Of a stretch of DNA of 64,000 nt, positions 1 to 14,509 are shown piece by piece (within the stretch, counting starts at the first letter, position 1; the number at the start of each line of letters is the position of its first letter). The position numbers were made by a program, and so were the translations under genes. The DNA is from Neurospora tetrasperma FGSC 2508 (Eukaryota > Ascomycota > Sordariomycetes > Sordariales > Sordariaceae). The stretch covers positions 5,035,276 to 5,099,275 of the forward strand of contig NW_009799179.1 in assembly GCF_000213175.1 (NCBI RefSeq), written 5' to 3'. The notes beneath the pieces were generated by a model. It had not been told where the DNA came from and ran no database searches. It was given only the letters and a program-made list of their open reading frames with translations.

Positions 1-3000
1 GACAGGACTGTGCGCGGCTTATCAGCTTCGTTCGTTCGTTCATCGTTCTTTGGTAGTTATGTGTAGACTAAGTAGGGGACCTGATGCGCCTGGTTTACGT
101 GAGCGGTAGACGCGCAAGTATGATGTTGCTGGCGTAGATACATACACATACATACATAGGTACGTAGAGAAATGTAAGCAATCGTGGTATCCAGAAACAC
201 CGAGCGCACAAGCGCGCCTCATCCACTGAAGTCTTTCTTCTCCCTATACACAGAGTACAACCCACCACTCACTCATCACACTCGCATTTCACTTTCACAC
301 TTACACCTGCTCACGCGTGCCGTACGCACATGGCATGGCACATCACACTACACTACAGTACTTGCTTACTAAATACGTAGCGACAACGACGGCCGGCAGG
401 GGAATGTTTGAAATCGCGATGTGATGTGATCAATGTCTCAGGTCGAAATTAAGCCCTCCACGTCGGGCACGCCCCAAAACACCCCTTCGGGACGTCTAGT
501 CTCGGTTCCAACTTCCTTCTTCTTCGCTTCCCCCGTGGACCCAGTATCATGGTTTCCATGCCTTTGTTCTGTAGTGTAGTAGATAGGCCGGAATGGTACC
601 TTACGATGAGCGGAAAGAGATCTTCACTTCACGCCCGCGGCGGGGGTGGGCCTGCGGGAGAGAATGGACTCAGGTGGCTGAGTTGATGATGGCGGATTTG
701 TTGGTAGTCATTGTAGTGTAGTTCTTTGCTTTTATGTTGCCTAGTGGGTTAGACGAGATGATGAACTACATTTGATCGGGAGGCTGAACCTGGAGAGTCG
801 CACGGGTTTCCTTTCGTCGAAGGTTGAAGGAGATCACGGTGGCTGTGTTGTGGTTGACAAAAAGCTGATGCCTAGCATCTTCCGTGTCCCCAAGTTGTTA
901 CCTAACAAGGTGGTGAAACAAGGAGGCTTCTCGGGAACGACTCCCGGAACATCATTTGATTGTGCTTCTCCTCGTGCCTGCCGGGTGCGTAGGTACTGCG
1001 ATACATGTACTTTACATAGCAAGATACCATGGCCCCGCTGTGGGCAGTTGCAGGGATATGAAGCATTCAAGGCCCCGCAAATAAGCTTTCCGTACAATAC
1101 AGTACAGTGCAATACAGCACTGTCCTGTAGCACTTACTGCACAGTACACACAGAGTAGCAGAAACTACCATTCAAGTTGCCTTGTGCGAACGGTGGAAGG
1201 GAGAAGAGGAAAAAAGGGAAACAATGGTGACAAACTACCAAATGTTGGAAACAAGGCTAAACGGGTAGCAGTACCCTGTGCCTGGGCCCTGGTTGCCTGT
1301 CCATCTCAGGATGGCCCCACTATATGTATGCTAGCCCCTGACTCGCGAAGTCCCGAAATGCCATGGGAAGCGAAGCGATGGCTGGGAAGAAGCTATCGTC
1401 CGCTTCTGGACTTAGCTTCTAGAAATATGTCTCACTGTCGACTTGCTTTGTATAGCCGAGTCGCATAATGTCTCACTTCTTTGTCCGTCAGTAGGTATCT
1501 TTACTGTTGTCGTCGTCGTTGCCGTCGTTTTTGATACCTGTCTCCTTGAGCTCATAAAAGGACTGGTCAAGCACGTAGAAAGGAAACAACAACATACAAA
1601 TGCTACCACAATTGCCTACCTCTCTCAATGACGGGCAAGCAAGCAAAGGCATGGAAGAAAAGCAAAGAACGAGATAGGATCGTGTTAACTGGGGAACCCC
1701 ATCAGCCTATCTATGATGTGCCATAACAATGAAGAAAGTTGGCTGCTGATCCAAGGCGGAACTTGACGTTGATGATCGCCAACGCCATGCAGAAAGCCAT
1801 CGTTTCAGCCGACTGAAAAGAGCAAAATGCCGCATATTCTCAATCAAACCGGATTTATCTTATCCCCTTTACGGTCTAGTAAATCTATAAAGAACCTCCG
1901 TGCATGCGAGGCGGCCAGCGGGGCCGGTAAGCTGAGCATACCACTCAGAGTGACTGGCAAGTCTGGCCCCAAGTCTGTCACGCAAGTGACACGCAGCCGA
2001 TCGAGCGACAGCTGATGTGCTAAACTATGTTGAGCCTAGTTCCCGTGTTCAGAAATCTAGGTTGAAATTAAAAAGCGGAAGCTGACAGCTGGATGCGAAG
2101 ATGGACTGGAGACATTACCTATGCCGGCATATAGTGCACTGCGTAAAATGTTAGCGCGGTGGTTTGCAAGTGGCATGGACTCTTATTCTCGTGAGATGGC
2201 TGGGACGCTCACCTCTCACGCGACTCAAATATAACTCAGAGATCGTTTCCACGCTATATGATTGATCTCTGTCAAGTACATGAGTCTTTGACACCGTCAG
2301 TTAATGCTATAATTTTCTGCGCAATGGAAAAAAATAAAACTGTGACAGAAATAATCGAGCTCCTAACGTTGTCGGCGGCCTCCTGATTGGCACAAGACCC
2401 CGTATTGAGCTAGCATAGAATAACGAGTACCTGAAAATTACGACCAAGAACCCCGGTAACGGACTTGATCATCATTCACAGGGTTAACAGTATTCCCTTT
2501 GATGCGCGCTGCGGATGTAGTGTATCTGACTGGGCAATTTATCGAATATCATCGATCAAGGCACAGGGGGAGAGACTTGCCTCAAGCCCTCAACACGACA
2601 CGTTTGCAACGCTGCTAGGGGAAACCCGGGCTCTCATCATGTACACTAGTAAGTTTAAAGCTTATTGAGCGGAAATCTCCGTGAGCCCGAATCAGCACGG
2701 GGTTTTCACGGCATCGAAAACACCTCGAAAAGTTCCATTGTCGGCTTCGATGCCTACGCAGCGAGAAGTGAACACGATTTCCCGTCGTCACATGTGTACC
2801 TCAGCACAATAAAAAAAGTCGCGATTCAGGGGTTGCTGGTCTTGACACAATATGGAGCCCTGGCTCGGCCGTATTGTTGCTGCTCTCGGTCTTTCGGCTT
2901 GATGGAAGCTGGAGCACCCGCTTGCGACGGGGAGCTCTGGATCCGCACGGCGCACGGAGTGGAAAGTATATGCTGGGAAGCCATAGATCCCTGGAACTTG

Positions 3001-5661
3001 CAAGCGGAAAGCGGTATGTGTTGCGCGGCCGATGATGGCACAATGGCTCGATAATCTGCATGGATCAGACAGATCGTGTGGGGTTTTGGGTTCATTTCGA
3101 CCTTTGTCCATCTTGGAACGAGTTGCTGGAGTTGTTGAGGGATAACTGGAGGCGTCTTCGTATCGATAACCTTGTCAAGCATACGCAGGGTTCATGTTCG
3201 TTTTTATCTTGTCGAACCTGGACAGATGGAATATGTACTGCGACGGCAATTTTTGTAAACTTCTTTTTCACAATCAATAATTTTTGATTCATTTACTTAA
3301 TTGTCTTTCTGATTGGGAGGTAACAAGGGATTCCAAAACATGATCGATGGTTGCGGTTTTGTTGGTCGTGTCAGTGGCCACCAGGTGAAACAACAGGCAT
3401 CGAGTCACCCATAGAATGTTTGAGCTTTGGGAGGAACCTGACTTCATATCTTCGAGGCCTCGTCTCATGGCTTCGGTTGCACAGACATGGCGGGAGGGTT
3501 GTTACTCAGCATGAACAGTAGGCGTCGAGACTAATGAAGAGGCGTCATGAGCCTCGCGTGACTTAACCGCCGTTTTTCAGTGATACATTATTTAGGCGGG
3601 CGGCTGAGAGGCCTGAAGAGAAACCACTGTCGAACTGCTATTCCGCTGTCAATGTCTCAAGTCAGGCTGTGGGTGAATTTCTCAGTCTCAAAGCCAACTG
3701 CGTAATACAGGGTGTGAACGAAGATCATTGCTGGACGAGGTGAGGTGATAGAAACCCGAGTACGCTTCACAGCCACAGAAGGCAGGACGAGACGAGCCTC
3801 ATTCGTATTTGCCAGTGACCGGCGCTGCCTGTCTTGAAAGGAAACATGCCGTGATGCAATAAGGCCAATGAGGTGATAAGGTTGACCCTGATATCGCGAG
3901 TTTGGCAGACATGCAAGTGGAAGTGCTCGACTCACCACCGGAAATGTCAAAACCACACAAATTCCGCCGCTTCCGCCCCGGGACCACCCGCAGGCATCTT
4001 CCAGGCTGAGGCGCAACCAACGAAACCATGCGTATTGCTGTCGAAGACTATTCGTTGATCATGCAATATTAGCAGGGTCGATAGCAGGAATAATCATGGA
4101 AAAGAACATTGGCATAATCTCATGTTGCCAATGCAAATCGATGCCAATGATGCTTCGCCGTGAGAAGCCACAGAAGCCCCCCAACAGGGAGCTAGAGGAG
4201 TTTCTTAGTTATACACTAGCGCTGACTGCTGAGCGCTCAGGTCACTCGCCTTGGTAACGGCAAAGTTGCGATACAAAACACGATAGTAACGTACTGTGTC
4301 GTACGCCCATGACATCAGCACCTGGCAGCTTTCTTGACAGCCCCTCCGTAGCAGCAACCGCCATCTCGGCAGCGGGCGGGCAGGCAGAGAAGCAAATGTT
4401 GATCCCATCCACATGGATTGGGGAACATTTTTGAGAACAGACAAGGATATGGGACCCCGGTCTCGCTTGGCGAACAGGCTGATCGACGGTGATCAACCGA
4501 AATGCGACAAGGGGGCGGAATCTCATTGCTCAGTTGGTCGATGCTGGCCCATGCACGAGAGGAGGGGTCAAAAGTGTAGTCTGGTCGTCGAGGGAGGGGG
4601 GTCGCAGGTAGACGAGGGATGGGAGGGGTGAGAAAAAGAAGACTGCAATGTGGGTTGATAGTAGGAAATGGAGGGAGCACCATCAGCATGAAAACTGGTG
4701 AAATGGGTTGGTATGCCCTCTGGGCGCTAACCTCGAATGGTACGCAAACCGATCACGGGCTGAAATTGTACGGATGCTAGAGAAGGGCGCTAGAAATAAA
4801 AATGAGACAAGGGTCGTGAAATGGAGGCATGACGGGGAAGGACGACCAACTGAAGTTGACGAGTCTACGACGACGATGACCCCCCCCCCCCTTCTCTTCT
4901 CCCCTCCCCTCCAGCCAGCGACAGTGGGTACACAAGAAAGCAGGAGCTGCAACGGGCCAGGGAGCCCCATTGGTGGAAAACGACGTCGGACTCGAAGTTG
5001 CCTTCGCTCGTCCTAACGGTCTTTCCATGCCTTCTATTCCCCACCCCGCCACATCCCACGGCAGCTTTGCACCGAGCCACGGCAGGACGTGATTGGCGCC
5101 GTGGCCCAGAAAAAAAGCAAATCGACAAAAGAGGTGCAGACTCCTTCCAAGAGAAGGCCACACTTTTGCTTGCCTTGCCGTCCGTCGTCGAAAGACACCA
5201 CCACTCTTCATCATCATTGTCGAAATTGCCTGCCGAGAATAGTGTACCTACATATGTCCCTAGGTAAGACAACATCACCCCAAGCTAGCGATACCATTAT
5301 GGCTGCTGACGAACCTTACCCAGAACGGCGAAATCTCCGGTAATGTACATATCCCGTAATTCATCTTGCACATCACCGCCAAGGGATCCTCGTGAATGTA
5401 CTGCGGAAGATGGTGAGGCTCTTTTCGACCAGCTGCAGCGTTCCATGAAAGGAACTGCAACCTGAAATTATGACACAGGTACCATCTATGAAATAAACGG
5501 GGCAGGTACCTGCAGTGTATTTTACCTTGACAGAGTGCCCCTGCGGCCCCTCCTCCCCGTTCGAACCTAGGATCTTCCGCAGGGGTTGGGCATGACGCTG
5601 ACGCGGATGAATAATTTGAAAGGGAGAGAGGGGGAATGGAAGATGTGATGGGTAACTTCCT
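1..5661. other. Intergenic, no supported gene
   Basis: All open frames here are short, lack recognisable domains and often start at non-ATG codons. Base composition is that of ordinary fungal DNA, unlike the AT-rich block that begins sharply at about 5665. Minor structure includes GTTC and GTCGTC micro-repeats near 30 and 1506, a 12-C run at 4880-4891, and a perfect 7-bp hairpin at 1104-1123. A GTTCGAACC string near 5560 resembles a tRNA T-loop, but no cloverleaf folds around it. Untranslated RNA cannot be excluded. Confidence 0.6.
4880..4891. repeat. C homopolymer run
   Basis: Twelve consecutive C residues, followed by a CT-rich stretch. It is a simple repeat with no visible coding role. 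Confidence 0.9.
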
Positions 5662-5664
5662 TAA

Positions 5665-5705
5665 GGCCCAGATCGGCTCAAACTTTTCCTGTCAACAGTT
5701 TGAAA
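5665..5705 (+). repeat. Left terminal inverted repeat of the Harbinger-type element
   Basis: It is preceded by TAA at 5662-5664. The first 23 bases match the reverse complement of 16533-16555 at 22 positions, and 33 of 41 match over the full length. Inside it, TCAAACT at 5678-5684 and AGTTTGA at 5697-5703 form a subterminal inverted repeat with a 12-nt spacer. This end keeps CA and TG dinucleotides and is much less RIP-mutated than the interior. Confidence 0.85.
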
Positions 5706-6479
5706 AAGACAGGGGTTTTTGCCGCCAAGATTGATTTTTTTTTCGATTAACCAGCTTGGGCAGCGGAAACTCTAGGAAACTTGCCTAAATTTGAATTAGG
5801 GTAGCCGAGAGAAGTTACTCGCTAATGTAGGGCATATTACCTTCTACATATGGCTAGAGATTGGTAAAATGACTAGAAAATTAGTGTTTATCGACGTGTT
5901 TTCTATTAGAAGCCTAGAAGTAGGTAAAACTTAGAAGTTTAAGTATTTTTATGAACTTTTAAGTATTTCCGTACTAAGATATATAATATAAATAGGATTA
6001 AATTGTCGATAAACGTTATATTTGCCGAGCTGTATTTAAACTTTATATTTTAGGTTATTAGAACTCTAGTATATTGTAATTACTATATAATTGTATTTTT
6101 TAAAATCAGTCTAGTATAGACCCGGGTTGTATTAATTACGCTGCTTTCGTATTTATAATATTAACTGCTATTTATATTATCTTTAATTTAAAGAAGAGGA
6201 AGGCTTTTAAAGTTATATACTATAGTATAGACTACGCTAAACGGTTAATTAATAAGATATATTACGGTTCGGTAGTTTAATTTAAGTAACTTTTTATAAT
6301 AGATTGATTTACTTTCAATTTATTAGTATAATAACTTTAAAATTATACCGGTCTAGAAGCTAATTAATATTAGATAGTATATTAGAAGTTTATAATCTTT
6401 TTATACGTTATGGCTTATTATAAGTTTTAACGAATTACTTCGTATAAATTTTAGATTAGTTAGAGTATAGTATTTACTA

Positions 6480-7130
6480 TTATAAACAATATACTCTTTC
6501 GATTTGAATATTTATACGTAGTATATATATAATTGCTACCGGATAATTATTTCGATCCTAACGTCGAATTAAATCTTAGTTTGAATGCTTTTAATAATTA
6601 TATTAGTACGATTAATAGGACCTATATTGTTACTTTTATTAAGAGGGATAATTAGTTGAGATAGTATAACTATAAGGGTAATATATCCTAAAATATATTT
6701 ATTATTATTAAATTTAATTACTCTTTTACGTACGTATTAGTAGGAGTAGAGGGGTTGATAAACGATACTTTACTTTATAATTAAATATTCTCGCGCTTAT
6801 TTTATATCCTTCGAAATTAGTATTATATAATAAATATTAGGTTTAATGTAAGGTAAGGTATTATAATTCCTTTTTTAAATATTAGATATTATTTTTAAAA
6901 TTGGAGGAATGTAGACGTATAATTAAAAGACCCTAAAAAGTTATATAATTTATAGTATATTCGTATTCGTATTATTGTGGAGTATATCTTTAGTTATTTA
7001 AAAAGGTAATAGAAAATTGTAAGGATTATACTTTTCGAATATAGTTTAGAGAATTAGCGGCGAATTGTATACGCGGTAATAGCGTTTTATAATTTTATCT
7101 TAAAGTATATTAAATAACCCTACTAATTGA
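6480..7130 (+). pseudogene. Relic of PIF/Harbinger DDE transposase (DDE_Tnp_4-like)
   Basis: One plus-strand frame still matches the order of catalytic blocks in Harbinger transposases. At about 6611-6628 it reads I-N-R-T-Y-I, where the family has A-I-D-G-T-H-I; the first Asp codon is now AAT, a G-to-A change expected from RIP. At 6722-6778 it reads F-T-Y-V-L-V-G-V-E-G and then N-D-T, matching FTYVLAGWEGSAHDS with the second Asp at 6764. At 6971-7000 I-I-V-E-Y-I-F matches NVVERIFG, with the Glu at 6980. Farther on, YAVIAFYNFI matches the family's AL(C/H)ALHNFI end. Many in-frame stops fall where Gln or Trp codons are expected. It is a dead gene; the N-terminal part is not readable. Read by eye, without a profile search. 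Confidence 0.7.
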
Positions 7131-7327
7131 ATTAAAATAAAAAAAGGTAGATAAAGTAGGTAAAAGTAAGGGCGCAGCGGGTTATAAGGGGTATATACTC
7201 TAATTATATTAAATAGAGGGTATTATAATTAATATAGTATAATTAGTAAAATTATTTGAAAAAGAGGAGGAGATAATATAGTAGGTAGAGTAATAAGGTA
7301 TAGGAAGGTATAGTAGTAGGGGGAGGA

Positions 7328-7350
7328 GGGGGGGGGGGGNGGGGGGGGGG
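7328..7350. repeat. G homopolymer run with one unresolved base; LTR element target
   Basis: Twenty-three positions of G with a single N at 7340. The LTR element begins directly after it, and eight G residues follow the element at 14736-14743. The element therefore inserted into a G-run, and its target duplication would be all G and cannot be delimited. The N shows that the run length was uncertain in the assembly. Confidence 0.85.
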
Positions 7351-7576
7351 TATCGACGTAGGGTTAGCCTATAATGTGGTTACACTGTACGCCTCCAGTC
7401 TAGAGCCATCGACGGCTCTAATTACGTACAGTCCTACGTACGTGTACGTGTACGGACTAGCCCAAATTAGGCTCTCGCCTATATAGCTAATCCTCTATAC
7501 ACACTTCCCTTCTCCTCCCTCGTACAATAATATATATCCTACCTTACCCCTAACGGTGCCCTCTCACCCCGTAATA
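7351..7576 (+). repeat. 5' LTR of the Ty3/gypsy-type fossil
   Basis: It aligns without gaps to 14510-14735 over 226 bases. It keeps many CA and TG dinucleotides, in contrast to the element interior and to the flanking outer transposon. Confidence 0.9.
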
Positions 7577-7949
7577 ATTTATTGTACTAAACTATTATAC
7601 TACGTACGCTTACTAGTAGAAGAAGATTAATCGCAATTGTATTAATTAATTAATTAAAACTTAAGCCCGCGCGATTAAGACCTTCATTGCAATTCTAGAC
7701 CTCGAATTAAGTAATTACTAAACCGAATTTAATAATTAAATAGTTCGCTCTCTCTTTTTCTCCCTCCTTTATACTTACCGGCGTATTAATTTAATAATTA
7801 ATATTTAATCCCCTAATAACCGACAACTTTTTAGTAATTATAACGATTAGTATTCTTATAGCGGCCGACCTAATTAATTATAATTACTATTTAAATATCT
7901 TATAAGCGTTTAAGACCCTTAATAACTAAACGGTTATTGTTCGTAATAT

Positions 7950-10900
7950 CTTAATTAATGACGTTTTTAGGTTTACTATTTTCTTAATTTTTCGTACCAT
8001 ATTTATAACCTTCAACCGACTTATTTACAAGGACGTTATTAGCGCAAAAATAGGAATACGCGAAGTAGAGGAATTATTCAATATTATTAAATCCTAAATA
8101 ATATTTACCTAATAAAAAATTAAATAATTTAATAGTAATATTATTATAATCTAAACTAAAGCTCTCTTCTAAGTATAGGAGGCTACTAAGAATTATAAAA
8201 CTATAGTTAAAGCTATCTATAATACCTATACCGCCGAAGTCGGTTCCCTACGAGCGGATATCGCCGCCTTAAGAATAGAATTTTCTATTTTAAAAGCTAA
8301 TTCTAAAGTTACTTATTAAAAATAGAAGGAGAAATATTAAAAAACGATTAATGATTTACGCTAACGCTTTATCGCCGTTCGAGCTTTTAATATTACCCTC
8401 CCGGACAATAATTCTAGTAACGATAAACCCGATACTATAACTACTACGGACGACGGTAGCGGCTATAGGTTAGTATTATATATTACTATATTGCCTATAT
8501 TTAATAGTAAAGATACTATTATCGAACGTTCTATTAAGTTTCGTATTTAGCGCTTCCGTATTTAGTTCGTTTAGTCGGACGACCCTTAACTCTTTAATAT
8601 TAAGCGTAAGAAATTCTTATTTATTGCCTACTCTATTAAAGGTACTCCCTTCGAAACTATTAAATTCGAATTTACTAAGATTTTAGCCGAACTCCTAATT
8701 AAATAGTTTATAGCTGAGGCCCTCCTAATGAAATTTACTACGAAGTAAAATAATATTAATATTATTATTTATTTTTACTATGAATTTAAGGAGTTGAAAA
8801 TAATTAAAAGTATAAAGTAGTAAAAATTCGAAGATAATTTTACCTGCTTAATTAATCGCTATAATTTTAATAATAATATAAAGATCTACTATTTGCGCTA
8901 AAAGATCTCGGACTATATCCGCGCTACTATTATTTACTAAAACCCTTAACCTACTAATAATAAGTATAATGAATAATTAACTCTCGTCCGCAATTTTGTA
9001 AAAAATTTAAAGGATAAGGATTAGTATAATAAAAGTTCTAACCCTTATTATAAAACCGGCTTTAATACTACCGCCGCCGGTACTTTTAACGCTTCTATAG
9101 CTATTAGAAAGGTTACTATTAATTAAAGCGGCTCTATTATAAATTTTAATATATTATTTACTTCCGACGTCCAAATTTTGTATATAATTAATAATGAAAT
9201 TTTTAAATACCGTATAAAAAATAGTATATATACCCGCTATAGTAAGAAGGGTTATTATTCGGTAAAATACTATTCTCGTATTAATTTTAAGAAGGAAGTT
9301 AAGCCCTATAGGGATAAAGATAGAAACTGGAATAAGAATAAGAATATTAGCGGTAATAATAGTAATAATAATATTAATAGCAACGGCGGTTAGTAGTAGT
9401 AACTGACCTACAATTAATATAATTATAGCTAATAGCGCCCTAACTACGGCGGTAGTTATTAAATTAATACTATAGGTACTAATTACCCTATAGGCTTCCT
9501 GGCGATTGCTTTAACTCCTAGTACCCCCGGCCCCGGCGGTTACTATTACCCGGTCCCTACTTACTAGCCCGGCTTTATTAGCCCCTTTATAGGTAATAAG
9601 GCCGGTTCGGTTTAGGGATAGGGAAATATATAGCCTCCAAACTAAATTACGTTTAGAAGTACCCGTCCGTAGGATAAGGAGGAGGACCGTAGGGGTTCGT
9701 CCCTATATAGCTAAATATTATTAAAATAAATAAATTTTTAATAAATAGCTATTATAAATACTCTAATTTATTAAATCTCTCTATTTACCTATCTTATAGA
9801 CTGTGTAAATTATATTATTCTACCCTTATTAATAGCGGTTATATTATATTTAGCTTTATTAACCGGTACTTTATCTTTTAATACTGGCTACCCTTTTTTA
9901 AACTATTAACCCTTAAATTATTATATTTTACTAACGGCTAAATAAAGGGTAATATTACCTATTTTTTTAAAATAATAATATAAGCGGGCATTTACTATAA
10001 AGTTATCGATTTATTTATTTATAATTTCGCTGAAGATAACCCTATTATTCTCGGCTATTCTTAGTTAGTATATTATACCCCGGGCATTAATTAGCCTAGT
10101 AATTCTCTCTATTTCGGGTCCGCCTATAAGTAACGTAGCTATTTTCCTTATAGAGTTATTAACCTTTATACTCTTTTAATATTTTGCTACTTTTCCCCTC
10201 CTTTCCTTAATGTATCCGGAATTTATCCTCTATATAAATAACCTTCGGTTAAAGAAATACCCGATAAAGGGGAGCTAAAACTATTACGAACGGAGTCCGC
10301 CCGTTACTTATTTATTTCTACGATTGTAAAGCGAACTATCTACTAAAGGTTCAACCGGTTTAAGAACCGAATAATTAATAAATTAAGTACTACCCCGCTT
10401 AGTAAAACTCTAATTAGCCCCGGTTAAATGCTTATATTAATAAGCCTCCCGCCTACTACTTTAACCTACCGGCTTATACTATATTAAATTATTAGAGGAA
10501 TTTATATTAGAGTTATAAATTATTAGCCCCCAACCCGTTTCTATAGTATCTTTAGTAGTCCTATTAATCCTAACGATATCCGGGAACTTTCTACTATAAG
10601 TTTTAATTAGCTAGCCGAAATATTAAAATTTTAGGTTATTTATACTACCTAGGCCGAAATAAAGGAGGATATTAGAAGGATAATAAAGGAAGACGGGTAA
10701 AGCGTTCTAAATCTTAAGAGCGTAAGTAATAGTTTAATAAAGGAAATAATTAAGGAAGTTTCAATAGGCTATAATTAAAAGTATAGAAAATTATTCGGTA
10801 GTAATTATTATTAATAAATCGATATTTTAGCCAGGAAGGGAGATATAACCGCCTTACGTACAATAAAGGTCGCTACCTCCATTTAAATTAATAGTACTAA

Positions 10901-13900
10901 TAACGACTTCTTATAGTACGAAGAAACTATTAATAAATACTTCGCTGCTAATAGCGTTAATATTAGTAAAATTACGTCTGAAGATATTATTAAGTTCTAT
11001 AAGAAAGCGGATAAACTTTTAAAGACCAACGCTGAAATCTAAACTAAATTCCTTAAGTAGTACTAGTATTATATTAGTACTTTTAAATAGGAGGGCGCGG
11101 AAATCCTTCCCCCTAATTATTTTTATAATTTTAAATTCGAATTCCGCCCGGGAGCCTCGCCGCTAGTTACTCGGGGCTACGCCTTTAACCTAGATAAATT
11201 TAATATTATTAAAAAATAGATTAATAATAACTTTAAGAAGAAGTTTATTAGACCTTCTTAATTTAAAGCGTTAATATTAGTTTTATTCGTTAAAAAGCTA
11301 GGAGGTAGAATTTGTATCTATATTAACTATAGAAGTATTAATAATATAACTTTTAAGTTCCGCTATCCGCTATTACTTATTAAAGAAACCTTAAATATAA
11401 TTTATTATACTAAAATCTTTATTAAATTTAATATTATTATAGCCATTAATAGGATCCGTATTAAATAGGGTTACGAATAGTTAACCGCTTTTATAATATG
11501 GTTTAGTTTATTTAAGTCGCTAGTCGTTCTTTTTAATTTATAAGGCGCCCCCGGGGCTTTCTAGAATTATATTAATAATATTTTTTATGATATTCTTAAT
11601 ATTTATACAACTATATACTTCGACGACGTTCTAATTTACTTATATAATATAAAGGACTATAAATAGTATATTAATAACGTCTTCGATTAATTAATTAGAG
11701 CGGGCCTTAGTATTAATATTAATAAATACGAATTCTATATTACGCGTACTAAATACTTAGGCTTTATTATTACCCTAGGAAGTATTAAAATAGACCCTAA
11801 AAAGGTTAAAGCAATTACCGAATAGCTAGCTCTAAAATTAAAGAAGTCCCTTCAATCCTTCCTTAGCTTCGCGAATTTCTATTAGCGATTTATGAAAAAT
11901 TTCTTAATTATAGCAACCCTACTCTATAAACTTATAAAAAAAGACGTAGTTTAAATATAGAATACTACTTATTAGAAAGTATTTAAATTCCTTAAATAAG
12001 CCTTTACTAAGGGCCCTATTCTAAAGATCTATAATTAGATTAAGAAGACTATTATTAAAATAAATATTTCTAATTAGGCTGCTGGCGGTACCCTTTTATA
12101 ATAAAGTAACAATAGTATTCTCTACCTTATAATTTACCTCTCGGCTAAATATACTTCGTAGGAATATAATTATAATATTTATAATAAGGAGTTACTTATT
12201 ATTATTAAGGCTCTAGTGGAGTAGAAGCCTAAATTTAAAGAAGCCTAGTAGCTATTCGATATTTTAACTGATTATAAGAATTTATAGACCTTTATAATTA
12301 ATAAGTAGCTTACTTAGACGTATATACGCTAGTACTAATTTTTATTCCACTTTAATTTCCTAATAAAATATACCCTAGGCTCTAAGAATTTACGCTCCGA
12401 TACCTTAAGCCGTAAAGTTAGCGACCGCCCCAATAGCGAAGAAAACGGTCGTTTCGTTGCTTATAAGAGACTTTTATTCAATCCTTCCTAATTTAAAAAT
12501 AATTATTTCGAAAACTCCGCTACTAACTTTTTATTATACTTACTCGGCCCCGAGGACTTCGATACTAAATCTACTAACGATTTTATCTATGCAAATTATA
12601 AGACCTTAATTTTCCTCTAAGAATTAATATCCTATTTAATAAACGCGTCGCGGCGGTAATAGCCATTAACTATTAAGAAGGTATTCTATAGAGCCTTTTT
12701 TAAATATTATATTATTAATAATATAGCGAAGTAAAAAGATAGAATTATTATCGACCCTTATAATAAGGGCCTCTAATTCTAATTAATTAGTTGCTAATAC
12801 AATATTCCTAGCGCGGACTACCCTAACTGTAACGCTTCGTACGAACTTCTACAATATAATTTCTATTAGGAAGGAATATATAACGATATAAGACTTTTTT
12901 ATAAGGGCTATCTCCTATACGCGAAGACTAAATTACTAAAGTGTAACTCTACTAGTTACTTTAAGTTTATAACCGTTTTTCTAATACCTTAGAAGGATAT
13001 TTCGGTCGATTATATTACCCTACTACTAGAGAGTACCTACTTCGGCTAAACTTTTAAATATATTACTATTGTTATCGACCGCCTTATAAAGATACGTTAC
13101 TATATTGCGACTATAACCTTCGAAGCCGAAGAATTAGCTGACTATTTTATTAACTATATTTATTTAATTTATAGTTTACTAGATAATATCCTATTTAATA
13201 GGGGTATTTAATTCGTATTACGTTTCTAGTCTACCCTCTATAGTAAATTATTTATTATTTATAAATTAACCTCCGCTTTTTACTTATAAACTAACGCCTA
13301 AACCGAGTATATTAATACAGAAATAAAGTAATATTTAAAGCTCTATATTAATTAAGCGTAAACGAATTAGGCGAAGTAATTACTATTTGCAGAATTCGCT
13401 AATAATAATATTATTTCCTTACTAATAGGAATTTTATTGTTCTTTACTAACTATAGTTATTACCCTCGTATAAGTATAGAACCCCGTACCCTATTACTAC
13501 TAAATTTTTCGCTAGTTTAATTTAAGGAATACTATAAAGTTAACGAACTAATAGACTATTTTTAAAAGATATAGGACTTCGCTATTTAATAAACCCGCCG
13601 TATATAAGAATAATATAAAAATAATACTAATAGGAAATATATCGACTTCCCTAAATATTGTATTAACGATATAGTCCTTTTAAATATTATAAATTTCGCT
13701 AATAGTTGGCCGTATACGAAGTTCTCCCCCTGCTAGGAAGGCCCTTTTAGAATTGTCCGCGCTAATTCGTATATAATTCACCTCTTATTACTCCATAATA
13801 TAAAGTACTTACTAATTTTCTATATTTTAATAATATAACCTTAGTTAGGTATAGGACTTCCCGGGTAGAATACTATAATAAATATAAAAGTAAATAAGGG

Positions 13901-14450
13901 ACGGGTAATAATACGAATAAATAATTAAAAAGAGTACGAAAAATAGACATTTAAAAAGTTTATCGACTATACTTAATTGGGCAGTAATATATATTAGTAC
14001 TACTACGTTAAGTAAAAGACTAGGGATCCTACTTAAGAACCGGTTATTAATATTATTAACTATAAATACTACCTTTAGTAGTTCTATTACGGAAACCCAA
14101 ATAAATTAATATTATTAGGAGTCCAAAAGATCCTCGAGCGTCTTACTACTAACCCCCCAACCGCCCCTAATTCCCTAAAGCCCCCGGCCGCTCCTAAGCC
14201 TACTCTTATTCCTACGCCGGAACCCCTACGCCGCCGCTCTATATAATTCTAGCGAAAAATAGCCTTTGTAACTAACGCGAGGCTACTCCTAAATATAGTA
14301 ATAATAGAGCCGGTTGATATAACGGTTAGTAATAATATAAAGGATAAATTATATTTAGTATTTAGTAAAGTTATACGATAGTTAATAGATATATAATTTA
14401 AGAGGTTACTTTTAACGTAGTTAGTAGATTATAATTGTTTTTGAGGTAAA
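7950..14450 (+). pseudogene. gag-pol relic of the LTR element
   Basis: This is the internal coding part of the fossil, read only coarsely. The gag-like part lies at about 8000-9700. Protease and linker follow to about 11100, reverse transcriptase at about 11100-11900, RNase H at about 12000-12450 and integrase at about 12650-13900. No frame is intact. The limits are approximate because they come from spacing and a few surviving motifs. Confidence 0.7.
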
Positions 14451-14500
14451 GGCTATTATTATACGTATATATAGACTTTTTAACTCTGCGAACTTCTTTT

Positions 14501-14509
14501 GAGGGGGGA
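14501..14509 (+). promoter_or_regulatory. Polypurine tract of the LTR element
   Basis: The purine run GAGGGGGGA lies directly against the 5' edge of the 3' LTR, where plus-strand DNA synthesis is primed in LTR retroelements. Confidence 0.7.

Noticed and set aside
5550-5590. tRNA-like GTTCGAACC string
   Set aside because: It resembles a T-loop box, but the flanking bases do not pair as T-stem or acceptor stem on either strand.
9178-9393. 71-codon Asn/Lys-rich frame in the AT-rich block
   Set aside because: It is a chance open part of the RIP-mutated gag-like region of the LTR fossil, not a host gene.
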